A stretch of DNA of 64,000 nucleotides. Source: Aquitalea magnusonii (GTDB taxonomy: Bacteria > Pseudomonadota > Gammaproteobacteria > Burkholderiales > Chromobacteriaceae). Where the stretch lies: positions 1,364,001-1,428,000 of the forward strand of contig NZ_AP018823.1 in assembly GCF_002217795.2 (NCBI RefSeq), read 5' to 3'. Position 1 is the stretch's first letter. Every line of letters begins with the position of its first letter. Positions 1 through 9,346 of this stretch are shown in pieces. The position numbers and the translations under genes were made by a program. Under the pieces are notes generated by a model that did no database searches, was not told where the DNA came from, and saw only the letters and a list, made by a program, of their open reading frames with translations.

Positions 1-284
1 GCAGGGTGGTGCTCATCGGCGACGCCGTACATGCCACTACCCCGCACCTGGCTTCGGGTGCCTGCATCGGCATTGAAGACGCGCTGGTGCTGGCCGAGGA
101 ACTGGCGCGCCATAGTCAGGTGCCGCTGGCCCTGTCGGCCTTCGAAGAGCGCCGCTGGGAGCGTTGCCGCATGGTGGTGGAGAACTCGGCCCGGCTAGGC
201 GAGATCGAGGTCGAAGGCGGCGACAAGGACGAGCACTCCCGCATCATGCGCGAATCACATGCCGCGCTGGCGCTGCCGATCTGA
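1..284 (+). CDS. FAD-dependent monooxygenase, C-terminal part (5' end outside window)
   Basis: Only the last 90 or so residues are present; the reading frame is open from the left edge. The segment VLIGDAVHATTPHLASGA followed by IEDALVLAEEL is the second FAD-binding (GD) motif of group A flavoprotein aromatic hydroxylases such as salicylate or 3-hydroxybenzoate hydroxylase. The substrate cannot be told because the N-terminal Rossmann and substrate regions are missing. It is followed 60 bp later by an MFS permease and a run of translationally coupled catabolic genes, so it is probably the first oxidative step of that pathway. Family assignment is firm, specificity unknown. Confidence 0.85.
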   Translation, partial: RVVLIGDAVHATTPHLASGACIGIEDALVLAEELARHSQVPLALSAFEERRWERCRMVVENSARLGEIEVEGGDKDEHSRIMRESHAALALPI

Positions 285-344
285 ATTTCCGGACGACATG
301 GACGATTGATGTTTCTCAATTTGCGTGCAACGCAAGGAGACAAG

Positions 345-1499
345 ATGATCACGAGCAATTCCAAGCGCGCGCTGGCTGCGCTGATGCTGGCGCATTGCGC
401 CGGCATGATAGACCTGGTCGCGCTGCCGATCTGGGTTGGCACGCTGGTGGCGCATTACCACTTCGACCCCATGCAGGCCGGCTTGCTGGCTTCGCTGTTC
501 CTGGGCGGGGCCGTGCTGGCCAGCGCCGTGCTGGCACCGTACTTCAACCCGGATACGGCGCGCTGGCAGGCCGCCATCGGCTTCAGCCTGTCGGCCCTGC
601 TGTTCGCCGTGGCGGCACAAACCAGTCACTACCTGCTGCTGGCTGCGCTGCATGCGCTATGCGGCATCACCACCGGGATGTCGCTGAGCGTTACGCACGG
701 CACCATCGCCAGGGGCAGCAATCCGCATCGCGGCTTTGCGCTGGTGGGCATTGCGCTGGGTGTGTTCGCCATCCTGTTTCTCGGCGCTGCGCCGCCTGTC
801 GTCGCCAGCCTGGGTGGCCCGGTGCTGTTCTATCTGTTTGCCGGTGTGATGGCTGTGGGTGCGCTGGCCTGCGCCCTGGCCTTTCCGCGTCCCGAGAGCG
901 GCGGTCTACCGCGCGTGACCCAGCCTCGCCAGCCGGTGCCGCGCCAGATCTGGTACGGCATTGTCGGCATCGCCTGCATGGGGCTGGTGCAGTCGATGAC
1001 CTTCAGCTTTCTGGAACGCGTCGGCAGTGATCGTGGCTTCGGCCTGAACGCCGTGACCGGCGTGCTGATTGCACTGGGCTTCGTCAACCTGCTGCCGGCA
1101 CCGCTGGCCGCCTTGCTGGAAAAACGCCTGCCGGCCCGCACCGTGCTGATGGCAGGCCCGCTGGTGCAGGCCCTGCTGGTGGTGGTGATCATGACCTCGG
1201 TTCACTTTGCGCCCTATGCGGCGGCCGCTTCGGTGTTTGCCGCCGTGATGATCTTCACCCACACCTTTGCCTTCGGCCTGATGGCCCGCCTGGACCGCAG
1301 TGGCCGTGCCATGGCCGCCACGCCCGCCATGCTGATGACCGGTGCGGCCATTGGCCCCATCCTCGGTGGCACGCTGGTACAGGGCTGGGGCTATGCCAGC
1401 CTGGGGCCGGTGACACTGGTACTGGGTGTGGCTGCATCGTTCTGTTTCTCGCGGCTGCCGCGCAGCAGCGCTGTTCAAACCCAGGAGGCACTGGCATGA
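345..1499 (+). CDS. MFS transporter of the catabolic operon
   Basis: A 384-residue hydrophobic protein with about 12 predicted membrane helices, the size and pattern of a major facilitator permease. I start it at the ATG at 345 because GGAGA lies just upstream; an in-frame ATG at 306 has no such site and would add 13 non-hydrophobic residues. The stop overlaps the start of the cyclase gene (ATGA), so the two are co-translated. By context it probably imports the aromatic or acid substrate degraded by the operon, but some such permeases export, and nothing in the sequence fixes the substrate. Confidence 0.85.
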   Translation: MITSNSKRALAALMLAHCAGMIDLVALPIWVGTLVAHYHFDPMQAGLLASLFLGGAVLASAVLAPYFNPDTARWQAAIGFSLSALLFAVAAQTSHYLLLAALHALCGITTGMSLSVTHGTIARGSNPHRGFALVGIALGVFAILFLGAAPPVVASLGGPVLFYLFAGVMAVGALACALAFPRPESGGLPRVTQPRQPVPRQIWYGIVGIACMGLVQSMTFSFLERVGSDRGFGLNAVTGVLIALGFVNLLPAPLAALLEKRLPARTVLMAGPLVQALLVVVIMTSVHFAPYAAAASVFAAVMIFTHTFAFGLMARLDRSGRAMAATPAMLMTGAAIGPILGGTLVQGWGYASLGPVTLVLGVAASFCFSRLPRSSAVQTQEALA

Positions 1500-2311
1500 C
1501 CGCATCCTTGCAAGCCCGTCGGCGTCATCGTTTCGTCGATTTGTCCATCTATCTTGAAAACGATGTGCTCTCCGACCCGCCGCCGCTGGCACCGAAGATC
1601 ACCTACCAGACCCATGCCGACACCCTGCCGGAATTCATGGCCATGCTGCCCGGCACCCGGCCCGAGGATTATCCCGACGGCGAGGCCGCCGCTGCCGAGT
1701 GGGTGACGCTGACCACGCACAACGGCACCCATCTGGATGCCCCCTGGCATTTTCATTCCACCCAGGATGCCAAGAACGGCGGTGCGCGCCCCTCCATCAC
1801 CATCGACCAAGTGCCGCTGGAGTGGTGCTTCCAGCCGGGCGTGAAGCTGGACTTCCGCCATTTTCCCGATGGCTATGTTGCTACCGCCGCCGATGTGGAA
1901 GCCGAACTCAGGCGCATCGGCCACGAGCTGCAGCCGCTGGACATCGTGGTGGTCAACACCCGTGCCGGTTCGCGCTACGGTCAGCAGGACTATCTCGGTG
2001 CCGGCTGCGGCATGGGCTACGAAGCCACCATGTATTTGCTGGAACGCGGCGTACGCCTGACCGGCACCGATGCCTGGAGCTGGGACGCGCCGTTTTCCTA
2101 CACCGCCCGGCGCGTGGCCGAAACCGGCAACAAGGCCCTGATCTGGGAAGGCCACAAGGCAGGCCGTGACATCGGCTACTGCCACCTGGAAAAACTGCAC
2201 AACCTGGAAGCCTTGCCCGGCCATGGCTTCACCATCAGCTGCTTCCCGCACAAGATCCGTGGCGCCAGCGCCGGCTGGACGCGGGCGGTGGCGATTTTCG
2301 ACGAACCCTGA
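1496..2311 (+). CDS. Cyclase family protein (kynurenine formamidase-like metal hydrolase)
   Basis: A 271-residue protein with the cyclase-family signature HNGTHLDAPWH at residues 75-85, whose His/Asp residues bind metal in kynurenine formamidase and isatin hydrolase. These enzymes hydrolyse amide or lactam bonds or open rings. Start overlaps the preceding MFS stop by 4 bp. In this operon it may open a ring or lactone formed after hydroxylation. Tryptophan catabolism is less likely because no kynureninase or tryptophan dioxygenase is nearby. Family firm, reaction inferred. Confidence 0.85.
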   Translation: MTASLQARRRHRFVDLSIYLENDVLSDPPPLAPKITYQTHADTLPEFMAMLPGTRPEDYPDGEAAAAEWVTLTTHNGTHLDAPWHFHSTQDAKNGGARPSITIDQVPLEWCFQPGVKLDFRHFPDGYVATAADVEAELRRIGHELQPLDIVVVNTRAGSRYGQQDYLGAGCGMGYEATMYLLERGVRLTGTDAWSWDAPFSYTARRVAETGNKALIWEGHKAGRDIGYCHLEKLHNLEALPGHGFTISCFPHKIRGASAGWTRAVAIFDEP

Positions 2312-2365
2312 ATGCCTGCTTTGCCAACAGCAGACTGACGCCAAGCAAGCCATTTACAGGAGCCC

Positions 2366-2956
2366 ATGATGTCCTTTCCCCCCATTCACCGCGTCGTCAC
2401 CGGTCACGATGCGCAAGGCCGGTCCATCGTCAGCAGCGACGGCCCGCTGCCTACCATTGTTGAAGTGGCGGCCATTCCCGGCACGCTGTTCCATGAGGTA
2501 TGGAGCACCAGCACCACCCCGGTGTGCGTGGACAACGGTGCCGATCCTACCCTGGGTGCGCTGGTGCTCTCGCCGCCGGAGCAAGGCACGCGCATCCGCT
2601 TCGTTGATATTCCGCCCGATACCGCAGAGTTTCTCGCCAGTGCCGACAGCAAGATGCACGAGGCCTTCAGCCAGATCGGTGAAGCCGCCGCCTCCACCGT
2701 GCAGGCCGACTCCCCGCATCCGCTGATGCACCGCACCGAATCGGTGGACTACGGCATCGTCATCGAAGGTGAGATGACGCTGGTGCTGGAGCGGGGCGAA
2801 GTCGCCCTGAAACCCGGCAGCGTGGTAGTGCAGCGTGGCACCAACCATGCCTGGGCCAATCGCTCGGGCAAGCCTTGCCGCATGCTGTTTGTCCTGGTGG
2901 ATGGCCAATACGACCCGGCCATTGCCGCTCAACTCTCCAGGGGGAATGCAGCATGA
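2366..2956 (+). CDS. Cupin-domain protein
   Basis: A 196-residue protein with one recognisable C-terminal cupin barrel, about residues 115-185: an HxxxHRTE segment followed by GEVALKPGSVVVQRGTNHAW, close to cupin motif 2 (PxG...H). CAGGAG precedes the start. It is shorter than gentisate dioxygenase (about 350 residues, two cupins). It may be a small ring-cleavage dioxygenase, an isomerase or an accessory cupin. Its stop overlaps the next start (ATGA-type coupling), so it belongs to the operon. Confidence 0.8.
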   Translation: MMSFPPIHRVVTGHDAQGRSIVSSDGPLPTIVEVAAIPGTLFHEVWSTSTTPVCVDNGADPTLGALVLSPPEQGTRIRFVDIPPDTAEFLASADSKMHEAFSQIGEAAASTVQADSPHPLMHRTESVDYGIVIEGEMTLVLERGEVALKPGSVVVQRGTNHAWANRSGKPCRMLFVLVDGQYDPAIAAQLSRGNAA

Positions 2957-3936
2957 AGTTCGCCACACTGCGTGACGGCAGCCCCGATGGCAGGCTGGTG
3001 CTGGTGTCCCGTGACGCCCGCAGCGCCTTGCCGGTGCCACAGGTGGCCCGCAGCCTGATTGATGCCATGGCGCGCTGGGACGAGGTGCTGGCGGCATTGG
3101 CCGCGCACGATCTGGCACTCAATGCAGGCCGCGCCGAGGGCATCATTGCCTTCGATCCGCAGCAGTGCATGGCACCGCTGCCGCGTGCGCCGCAGTGGCT
3201 GGACGCCTCGGCCTTTCTGAATCATGGCCGCCTGATGGAAGAGGCGTTCAAGACGCCGCCGATTCCGCAGTTCGACACGGTTCCGGTGATGTACCAGGGC
3301 GCCAGCGATGATTTCCTTGGCCCGTATCAGGAGGTGCCGCTGCGCTCGGAGCAGGAGGGCATCGATTTCGAAGGCGAGTTCGGTGTCGTCATCGGCCCGG
3401 TCGCCATGGGGGCGACGCCGGAAGAAGCCTTGCGCGCCGTGCGCCTGGTGGTGCAGCTCAATGACTGGAGCCTGCGCGCACTCGGCCCGCATGAAATGAA
3501 GACCGGCTTCGGCTTTCTGCAAGCCAAGCCGTCCACCTCATTTGCGCCCATCGCCGTCACGCCCGATGAACTGGGCGAGGCCTGGCGCGATGGTCGCGTG
3601 CAGATGCCCTTGCATGTGCAGTGGAATGGCGAGCGTTTTGGTCAGCCGCACGGTGGCGAGATGAATTTCTCCTTCGGCCAGCTGATCGCCCACGCTGCGC
3701 ACAGCCGCCGCCTCACCGCCGGTTGCATCATCGGTTCCGGCACAGTGTCCAATGTGGCGCGCACGGCGGGCTCAGCCTGCATCGCGGAACGGCGCGTGAT
3801 CGAAAAGATCGACCTGGGCGAAATCCGTACCGGCTTCATGCGCTTTGGCGATGAGGTCCGCATGCAAGCCTGCTACGAGGATGGCCGCCCAGGCCCCTTC
3901 GGCGTGGTGCAACAGCGCGTGGTGGAGGCGTCATGA
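2953..3936 (+). CDS. Fumarylacetoacetate hydrolase (FAH) family protein
   Basis: A 327-residue protein of the longer bacterial FAH type, with an N-terminal arm (about 1-75) and a C-terminal FAH domain. The metal ligands appear in DFEGEFGVVIG, and NDWSLRALGPHEMKTGFGFLQAKPSTSFAP is typical of the active-site region. Such enzymes cleave C-C bonds in acylpyruvates such as fumarylacetoacetate or fumarylpyruvate. I start it at ATG 2953, overlapping the cupin stop; an upstream in-frame ATG at 2875 would overlap the cupin by 80 bp. It likely performs the last C-C cleavage of the pathway. Confidence 0.88.
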   Translation: MKFATLRDGSPDGRLVLVSRDARSALPVPQVARSLIDAMARWDEVLAALAAHDLALNAGRAEGIIAFDPQQCMAPLPRAPQWLDASAFLNHGRLMEEAFKTPPIPQFDTVPVMYQGASDDFLGPYQEVPLRSEQEGIDFEGEFGVVIGPVAMGATPEEALRAVRLVVQLNDWSLRALGPHEMKTGFGFLQAKPSTSFAPIAVTPDELGEAWRDGRVQMPLHVQWNGERFGQPHGGEMNFSFGQLIAHAAHSRRLTAGCIIGSGTVSNVARTAGSACIAERRVIEKIDLGEIRTGFMRFGDEVRMQACYEDGRPGPFGVVQQRVVEAS

Positions 3937-4928
3937 AGGTTCTGGTCACTGGCGCAGGCGGCTTCATCGGCACCGTGCTGTTGCAGTTGCTGCAGCAGGC
4001 AGGGCAGGTGGGTAGTCAGCCCATCACTGCTCTGGCGGCGCTGGACCGGCAATTGCCGCCGCTGCCCGGTACGGTTGAGCGCATCGAAGGCGAACTACAG
4101 GATGCGCAGGTGCAGGCGCGCATCGCCAGTTTTGCTGCGGATGTCTGTTTTCACCTCGCTGCCCTGCCTGGGGGCGCGGCCGAGGCCGATCCGGCCTTGA
4201 GCCGCCGCGTCAACCTGGATGCCACGCTGGACCTGTTTGCATCGCTGGTCGCCGAGCGTGCGGCATCGGCCAGGCCACCCGTGGTGGTGTATGCCAGCAC
4301 CATTGCCGTCTATGGCACGCCCTTGTCAGACCCGGTGACGCCGGTCACGCCCACACGACCGGCGCTGATCTATGGCGCGCACAAGCGCGCCTGCGAAATC
4401 CTGCTGGCCGACGCAACGCGCCGTGGACAGCTGGATGGCCGATCGCTACGGCTGCCGGGCATTGTGGCGCGTCCGCGCGTTGCCTCCGGACTGGTTTCGG
4501 CCTTCATGAGCGAACTGATGCATGCCCTGGCCGCCGGCGAAGCAGTAACGCTGCCGGTCGGCCCGCAGGCCACCGCCTGGTGGATGTCAGCCCAGCGCTG
4601 TGCCGAGAATCTGCTGCATGCCGCAACCATGGACCCGGCGCTGGACACCGATGGTCACAGCGAGCGCACCTGGGCGATGCCGGTGCTCAGGCTGTCCATG
4701 CTGCAAATGGTGGAAACCCTCTCTGCCTTGTATGGCGTCGATGGCCGGACACTGGTGCGCTATGCCCGGCAAGAACAGGTGGAAGCCGTCTTTGGCCGCT
4801 ATCCTGTCCTGGATGACGCCATCGCACGCCGCCTTGGGCTGCGCGATGACGGCTCGGCAGAGGAGCTGGTACGGCGCGCATTGTTTCCCTTCTCCTGTGC
4901 TTCCCGGACAAGCAGCTTTGTAGCATGA
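3933..4928 (+). CDS. NAD-dependent epimerase/dehydratase family protein (extended SDR, DenD-like)
   Basis: A 331-residue extended short-chain dehydrogenase. The N-terminal MKVLVTGAGGFIGT is the nucleotide-binding TGxxGxxG motif, and YGAHK supplies the catalytic Tyr and Lys. The segment LRLPGIVARPRVASGLVSAFMSEL resembles D-erythronate dehydrogenase-like proteins, which oxidise sugar acids rather than nucleotide sugars. It overlaps the FAH stop by 4 bp and is the last gene of the operon, followed by a terminator. Its role with an aromatic-type pathway is unclear; it might oxidise a hydroxyacid product. Confidence 0.82.
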   Translation: MKVLVTGAGGFIGTVLLQLLQQAGQVGSQPITALAALDRQLPPLPGTVERIEGELQDAQVQARIASFAADVCFHLAALPGGAAEADPALSRRVNLDATLDLFASLVAERAASARPPVVVYASTIAVYGTPLSDPVTPVTPTRPALIYGAHKRACEILLADATRRGQLDGRSLRLPGIVARPRVASGLVSAFMSELMHALAAGEAVTLPVGPQATAWWMSAQRCAENLLHAATMDPALDTDGHSERTWAMPVLRLSMLQMVETLSALYGVDGRTLVRYARQEQVEAVFGRYPVLDDAIARRLGLRDDGSAEELVRRALFPFSCASRTSSFVA

Positions 4929-4938
4929 CCGGGAAGTT

Positions 4939-4979
4939 GGGGTGGATACGGCATGCTGCCGCATCCGCCCCTCTTTTTA
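4939..4979 (+). terminator. Rho-independent terminator of the catabolic operon
   Basis: A roughly 15-bp stem (GGGGTGGATACGGCA paired with TGCCGCATCCGCCCC, two wobble-type pairs) with a short loop, followed by CTCTTTTT. It begins 10 bp after the last stop codon of the plus-strand operon. Confidence 0.8.
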
Positions 4980-5102
4980 TCTTCACGACAGATAGGGAAT
5001 AAACCAGTGCCGCGCTATTGAGTAGTGCCGGACTTTAACGCCGATTCAGACAGCCATGGAGATTAAACATGAAAGCCGATTCATGGCAGGGCAGAAAAGA
5101 AT

Positions 5103-5143
5103 TGTGGGTTTAATGGCAAGGGTTGCACGCCATTAAACCCACA
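5103..5143 (-). terminator. Perfect 15-bp hairpin downstream of pobA
   Basis: Arms at 5103-5117 and 5129-5143 are exact reverse complements around an 11-nt loop. On the minus strand the hairpin lies 18 bp after the pobA stop and is followed by AATTCTTTTC, a weak T-rich tract. It probably terminates pobA transcription and blocks read-through from the convergent operon. Confidence 0.6.
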
Positions 5144-5160
5144 TTATCAGCTGGCAGGCG

Positions 5161-6333
5161 CTAGAACGGTAATCCGACGTAGTTCTCCGCCAGCGCTCCC
5201 TGAGCCATTTCGGATGAGAACAGGTATTCAAGGTCGGTTTGTTGCAATTTCTGATCGTAAAAATTACTTTCCGGAAAGGTATGCAGCATGGTTGTCATCC
5301 ACCAGGAGAAGCGCTGCGCCTTCCATACCCGTGCCAGTGCTTTCTCGGAGTATGTATCCAGACCGGTATTGTCATTGTTTTGGTAGTGTGCAAGCAGCGC
5401 GTGATACAGGTAATAAATATCTGATGCCGCACTATTAAGGCCGCGCGCACCTGTCGGTGGCACGATATGCGCAGCATCGCCAGCAAGGAACAGGCTGCCA
5501 TAGCGCATGGGTTCCGCCACATAGGAACGTAGCGGAGCGATGGATTTTTCTATCGAGGGGCCGGTAATCAGACGGGCTGCAATATCTTCCGGTAAACGTC
5601 GTTTCAATTCATCCCAGAATTTGTCGTCGGGCCAGTCCTCAATATTGTCGCTCAATGGTACCTGGATGTAGTAACGACTCAGCACCTGCGAACGAAGTGA
5701 ACAGAGCGCAAAGCCTCGCTCATGCTTGGCGTAAACCAATTCCGGCGAAACCGGCTTGGTGCGGGACAGGACGCCCAGCCAGCCGAAGGGATAAACCTTT
5801 TCGTATTCTTTAAGTACTGTTTGGGGAATTGACTTGCGGCTTACACCATGAAAACCGTCTGCACCGATGATGTAGTCACAATCAATACGCCTAGCTTCGT
5901 CACCTATCCGATAAGTAACATGTGGATTGGCGGACAGCAGATCATGCAGTTGAACATCTTCGGCATGATGGATGACGATGCCATTCATACGATCACGTGC
6001 TTCATACAAATCACGGGTCAGCTCCGTTTGGCCATATACAACAACCGAGCTGCCGTGACTGTATTTGTGCAGATCAACACGGCGCTGTTTGCCATTGTGC
6101 GCAATGATAAAGCCATCGTGAATTTCACCTTCCCGGTCCATGCGTTCACCACACTGGGCTTCACGCATCAACTCTGCGAAACCGTGCTCGAGAACCCCGG
6201 CGCGAATGCGGCGCAGCACATATTCCCGGCTTTGCCGCTCAAGGACAACCGTGTCAATTCCTTTTAGATGCAATAGTTGTGAAAGCATAAGGCCGGATGG
6301 GCCGCCACCGATAATGCAAACACTTGTTTTCAC
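5161..6333 (-). CDS. pobA: 4-hydroxybenzoate 3-monooxygenase (p-hydroxybenzoate hydroxylase)
   Basis: An FAD enzyme that hydroxylates 4-hydroxybenzoate to protocatechuate with NADPH. At 390 residues it matches the family length (about 394). GGGPSG near the N-terminus binds FAD, RIRAGVLEHG and SRYYIQVPL are characteristic PobA segments, and FLAGDAAHIVPPTGARGLN is the second FAD motif. I choose a GTG start at 6333: AAGGAGA sits 6 nt upstream and the protein then begins KTSVCIIGGGPSG like known PobA. In-frame upstream starts would add unrelated residues. It is divergent from an AraC regulator, the usual pobA/pobR layout. Confidence 0.95.
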   Translation of the reverse strand: MKTSVCIIGGGPSGLMLSQLLHLKGIDTVVLERQSREYVLRRIRAGVLEHGFAELMREAQCGERMDREGEIHDGFIIAHNGKQRRVDLHKYSHGSSVVVYGQTELTRDLYEARDRMNGIVIHHAEDVQLHDLLSANPHVTYRIGDEARRIDCDYIIGADGFHGVSRKSIPQTVLKEYEKVYPFGWLGVLSRTKPVSPELVYAKHERGFALCSLRSQVLSRYYIQVPLSDNIEDWPDDKFWDELKRRLPEDIAARLITGPSIEKSIAPLRSYVAEPMRYGSLFLAGDAAHIVPPTGARGLNSAASDIYYLYHALLAHYQNNDNTGLDTYSEKALARVWKAQRFSWWMTTMLHTFPESNFYDQKLQQTDLEYLFSSEMAQGALAENYVGLPF

Positions 6334-6360
6334 TTCATGTCTCCTTGTTTGAAATCGCCG

Positions 6361-6388
6361 CATTCCCTGCCCAAATACCCAGGGAATG
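6361..6388. promoter_or_regulatory. Inverted repeat in the pobA-pobR intergenic region (candidate operator)
   Basis: CATTCCCT at 6361-6368 and AGGGAATG at 6381-6388 are exact 8-bp arms around a 12-nt spacer. It lies 28-55 bp upstream of the pobA GTG, where an activator such as PobR would bind. Binding is inferred only from position and symmetry. Confidence 0.4.
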
Positions 6389-6550
6389 ATCACCGGATCA
6401 ATTCATCGTGATGCCAGCTACTGGCTAATGGAGAGACTAGTCTTCATCAGCCCATGCTCCAATGGACAATCAGTGCAAAGACTTGTACTTTTCTTATGTC
6501 AACAAGCTTGATTGTGGCTGTATTCATTCTTTTGCTGGTATTTTTTCAAT

Positions 6551-7426
6551 ATGAACATTCTTGTGCCAACATTTTCCTTATACGGAGAACAACCCACCAG
6601 CATCAGCCGGGAATATCTCCATATAGAAGAAATATCGACACGCAGTGCCGCGCGAAACTGGCAGATAGACACCCATACCCACGAGGGCATGTTGCAATTA
6701 TTATTTGTTTTTTCAGGCAGTGCGCGGGTGCAGCTGGATAGTGATGAACGCGAATATGAATCTGCGATTGCGGTGATTATTCCGCCAGGCGTAATTCATG
6801 CTTTCAAGTTTGCATCACAGACCAGGGGTTATGTTCTGACCCTTGATGCTTCCGGGCTGGCGGCGGAATCCGAGGATGGAACACAGATGTTTTCCATTCT
6901 CAAGGGGAAAGCCGATGTGATGGTGCTGGCAGCTGAAGGCAACTGCAGTGCCGCACGTATCCAGGCCTTGCTGGAACAAATTGCCGCGGAGTTCAATAAC
7001 CCCGGCCCTGCCAGCATCCGCTTGCAAGTATGGCAGGTGAGGGCGCTATTGCTTTTGCTGGTGCGGGTCCAGTTGCAGAGTGAAATGAACAGCGATGAAA
7101 AGACTGTTGGCCTGACGGTAAGGTTTCGCGAACTGGTTGAAACGCACTATGCCCAGCACTGGCCTGTCGAACGTTATGCCGCAGAACTCAATCTGACTGA
7201 AAGCCGGCTTAATCGCCTGAGCCAGAAAAATTTCGGCAAGTCTGCCTTTGGCTTCATCCAGGAACGGCTACTTCTGGAAGCGCGTCGAAAACTGATTTAT
7301 ACCAGTACATCAATATCTCAACTGGCTTATGAACTCGGATTTTCCGACCCCGCCTATTTCTGCCGATTCTTCAAAAAGCAAGTTGGGATGGCACCTGGTA
7401 CATTCCGGATCAGCAGCCTGCGTTAG
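6551..7426 (+). CDS. pobR: AraC-family regulator, probable PobR
   Basis: A 291-residue protein with an N-terminal cupin-like effector domain (QIDTHTHEGMLQLLFVFSG, IIPPGVIHAFKF) and a C-terminal double helix-turn-helix of the AraC type (about residues 190-288, with SISQLAYELGFSDPAYFCRFFKKQVG). This matches PobR activators, which respond to 4-hydroxybenzoate and switch on pobA. I start at ATG 6551; upstream in-frame ATG codons give a hydrophobic extension that the family lacks. It is divergent from pobA with a 217-bp intergenic region. The symbol rests on context plus fold. Confidence 0.85.
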   Translation: MNILVPTFSLYGEQPTSISREYLHIEEISTRSAARNWQIDTHTHEGMLQLLFVFSGSARVQLDSDEREYESAIAVIIPPGVIHAFKFASQTRGYVLTLDASGLAAESEDGTQMFSILKGKADVMVLAAEGNCSAARIQALLEQIAAEFNNPGPASIRLQVWQVRALLLLLVRVQLQSEMNSDEKTVGLTVRFRELVETHYAQHWPVERYAAELNLTESRLNRLSQKNFGKSAFGFIQERLLLEARRKLIYTSTSISQLAYELGFSDPAYFCRFFKKQVGMAPGTFRISSLR

Positions 7427-7674
7427 CGCAATGGATGAATAAGCTTTAACGGCAAGCCTGAATCGTCCCGGCTTCTCTAGATGCATTAACATTTGCGTCA
7501 ATCTGCCTAGCACAAACCAGCAGAGGCCTCCGCATATCCGGTGGCGGGACGGGGCGTTATCTTGATGGCAGCCTGTCTAAGCGGGGCTGCGCGTTTTAAA
7601 TGAACGTTGGCGGCTTGCCAATTAGCAGCGGCCAGCAAAGCAGTTGGCAACGGCGAGGCAGTTTCTGGTCTGTT

Positions 7675-9300
7675 TCATACCTGAAAACGAGCGGTAATTT
7701 CGTGCAAGTTATTCGAGAGGGCACTTAGCTGGGTGGACGTGGTTGCCAGCTCCTCCACGGTGGCGCTGTTTTCCTCCGCCATCTGCGAAACTCGCTCCAT
7801 GTTTTGTGCCAGGCTTTGGCTGGCGATGCGCTGCTCACCCAGTGCATCGGTGATATTGGCAATGCTGCGTTCGATTGCATGGGTGCTGTTGCCAATACGG
7901 GTGATGGTTTGCGAGGCCAGTTCGGTGCTGCTGGTGACAGCCTGCACGCTGTCCAGGCTGGAATCCATGCTGCCCACCACCTGTGACACACCATGCTGGA
8001 TCGCGTTGATCATCTGGGTAATTTCACGCGCGGACGAGGTGGTGCGTTCCGCCAGCTTGCGCACCTCGTCGGCCACCACGGCAAAGCCTCGTCCCATTTC
8101 ACCGGCGCGGGCGGCTTCGATGGCGGCGTTCAGCGCCAGGAGATTGGTCTGGTCGGCAACATCGCGAATCACGGTGACGATGCTGTCAATCTTTTGCACC
8201 TCATTGCTTAGCATATTCATCTGGGTGGAGGTGCCGCTGACCGCCTGGCTGACATCCTTGATACGGGCCACTGAATCAATCACTTCCTTGCCACCGTCAC
8301 GGGCCAGGCTGCCGGTCTGCAAGGACTGGCGTTTGGCCTCGTCGGAATTGTCCGCCACATGATTGATGCTGACGGTCAATTGTTCGATGGTGGCGGCGGC
8401 TTCCGAGGTGGCTTCGGCCTGGTGCTGCGCGCCGCTGGCCACTTGTTCCGCCATGCTGGACAGCTCGCGGGCGGAGTCCGACACATTGCTTGCATTCTGC
8501 TGAATCGACTTCACGATTCCGCGCAGACCGCTGCGCATTTCCTGGATGCCACGGGCAATTTGAATAGCCTCATCACGCGCCGGGGGGTAAGCCTCATCTT
8601 CGCCGGTGAGGTCGCCTTGGCGAATTTTTTCAACTAATTGGGAAGATTTTTTCAGTGGTGTCACAATCAATGCGGAGATAAATAGCGCGCACAAGCTTGC
8701 CATGACCAGTGCAATTCCCCCTATAGTCAACATGCTAAGCATAGACTCCTCATATTCGCGAGAAGTATCTGCTACAGCTTGGCGCATCAGACCTTCCTGA
8801 AAGGTGGCGAACTCATTGAGACTGGCCATAAAGGTATTATTGGCCGGGGCTATTTTTTGCTTGATCAGTTCGGCAGCTTCTGTTGATTGATGGTTACGGA
8901 TTAAGGGGTAGAGTTGTTCTAGCGCCTTGTTTAAGGCTTGGTCTTCTGCTTTTAGTGTCAAAAAAAGTGCTTTGCCTTTTTCTGTGGAAAGAAGGGTGGC
9001 GATTTTTGCCATGTCTTCTTCTTTGGAGCGATTCAGGTTTTCTACTTTTGAAAGATAATCCTCAGTATTGCTGGAGCTGAAAATGACAGCATTTCTAACT
9101 TGCCTGGCAATATCAAGAGATTTGATTGTGATATTTTTTGACAGTTCTATTTGGGGGAATTCACCTTGTGTTACTTCAATTATTTGAGTATTGATGGCCC
9201 GCATATTATAAACCGCAGTGCCCAACAGGATGACTAGCAGCAGAATCACTAAAGTGAATCCACCAATTAACTTTTGCCTGACGGTCAGTTGGCTGAGCAT
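7675..9300 (-). CDS. Methyl-accepting chemotaxis protein (4HB-type sensor)
   Basis: A 541-residue transmembrane chemoreceptor. A first membrane helix ([18 protein letters not shown], about residues 10-28) is followed by a periplasmic four-helix-bundle-like domain to about residue 190, a second membrane helix, a HAMP segment and a long cytoplasmic coiled coil. The hairpin tip matches the family ([37 protein letters not shown]). There is no C-terminal CheR-tethering pentapeptide. I start at [11 protein letters not shown]; upstream codons are non-hydrophobic and would lie over a perfect palindrome. The ligand is unknown. It stands alone as a single-gene unit. Confidence 0.93.
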   Translation of the reverse strand: MLSQLTVRQKLIGGFTLVILLLVILLGTAVYNMRAINTQIIEVTQGEFPQIELSKNITIKSLDIARQVRNAVIFSSSNTEDYLSKVENLNRSKEEDMAKIATLLSTEKGKALFLTLKAEDQALNKALEQLYPLIRNHQSTEAAELIKQKIAPANNTFMASLNEFATFQEGLMRQAVADTSREYEESMLSMLTIGGIALVMASLCALFISALIVTPLKKSSQLVEKIRQGDLTGEDEAYPPARDEAIQIARGIQEMRSGLRGIVKSIQQNASNVSDSARELSSMAEQVASGAQHQAEATSEAAATIEQLTVSINHVADNSDEAKRQSLQTGSLARDGGKEVIDSVARIKDVSQAVSGTSTQMNMLSNEVQKIDSIVTVIRDVADQTNLLALNAAIEAARAGEMGRGFAVVADEVRKLAERTTSSAREITQMINAIQHGVSQVVGSMDSSLDSVQAVTSSTELASQTITRIGNSTHAIERSIANITDALGEQRIASQSLAQNMERVSQMAEENSATVEELATTSTQLSALSNNLHEITARFQV

Positions 9301-9346
9301 GATCTTTCCCCCTGCGTTAATTTTGACGCTGCTTGGCCTGAGATTG

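Noticed and set aside
4939..5143. Attenuator or riboswitch at the pobA/catabolic-operon junction
   Set aside because: Both hairpins are downstream of their genes, so terminators explain them.
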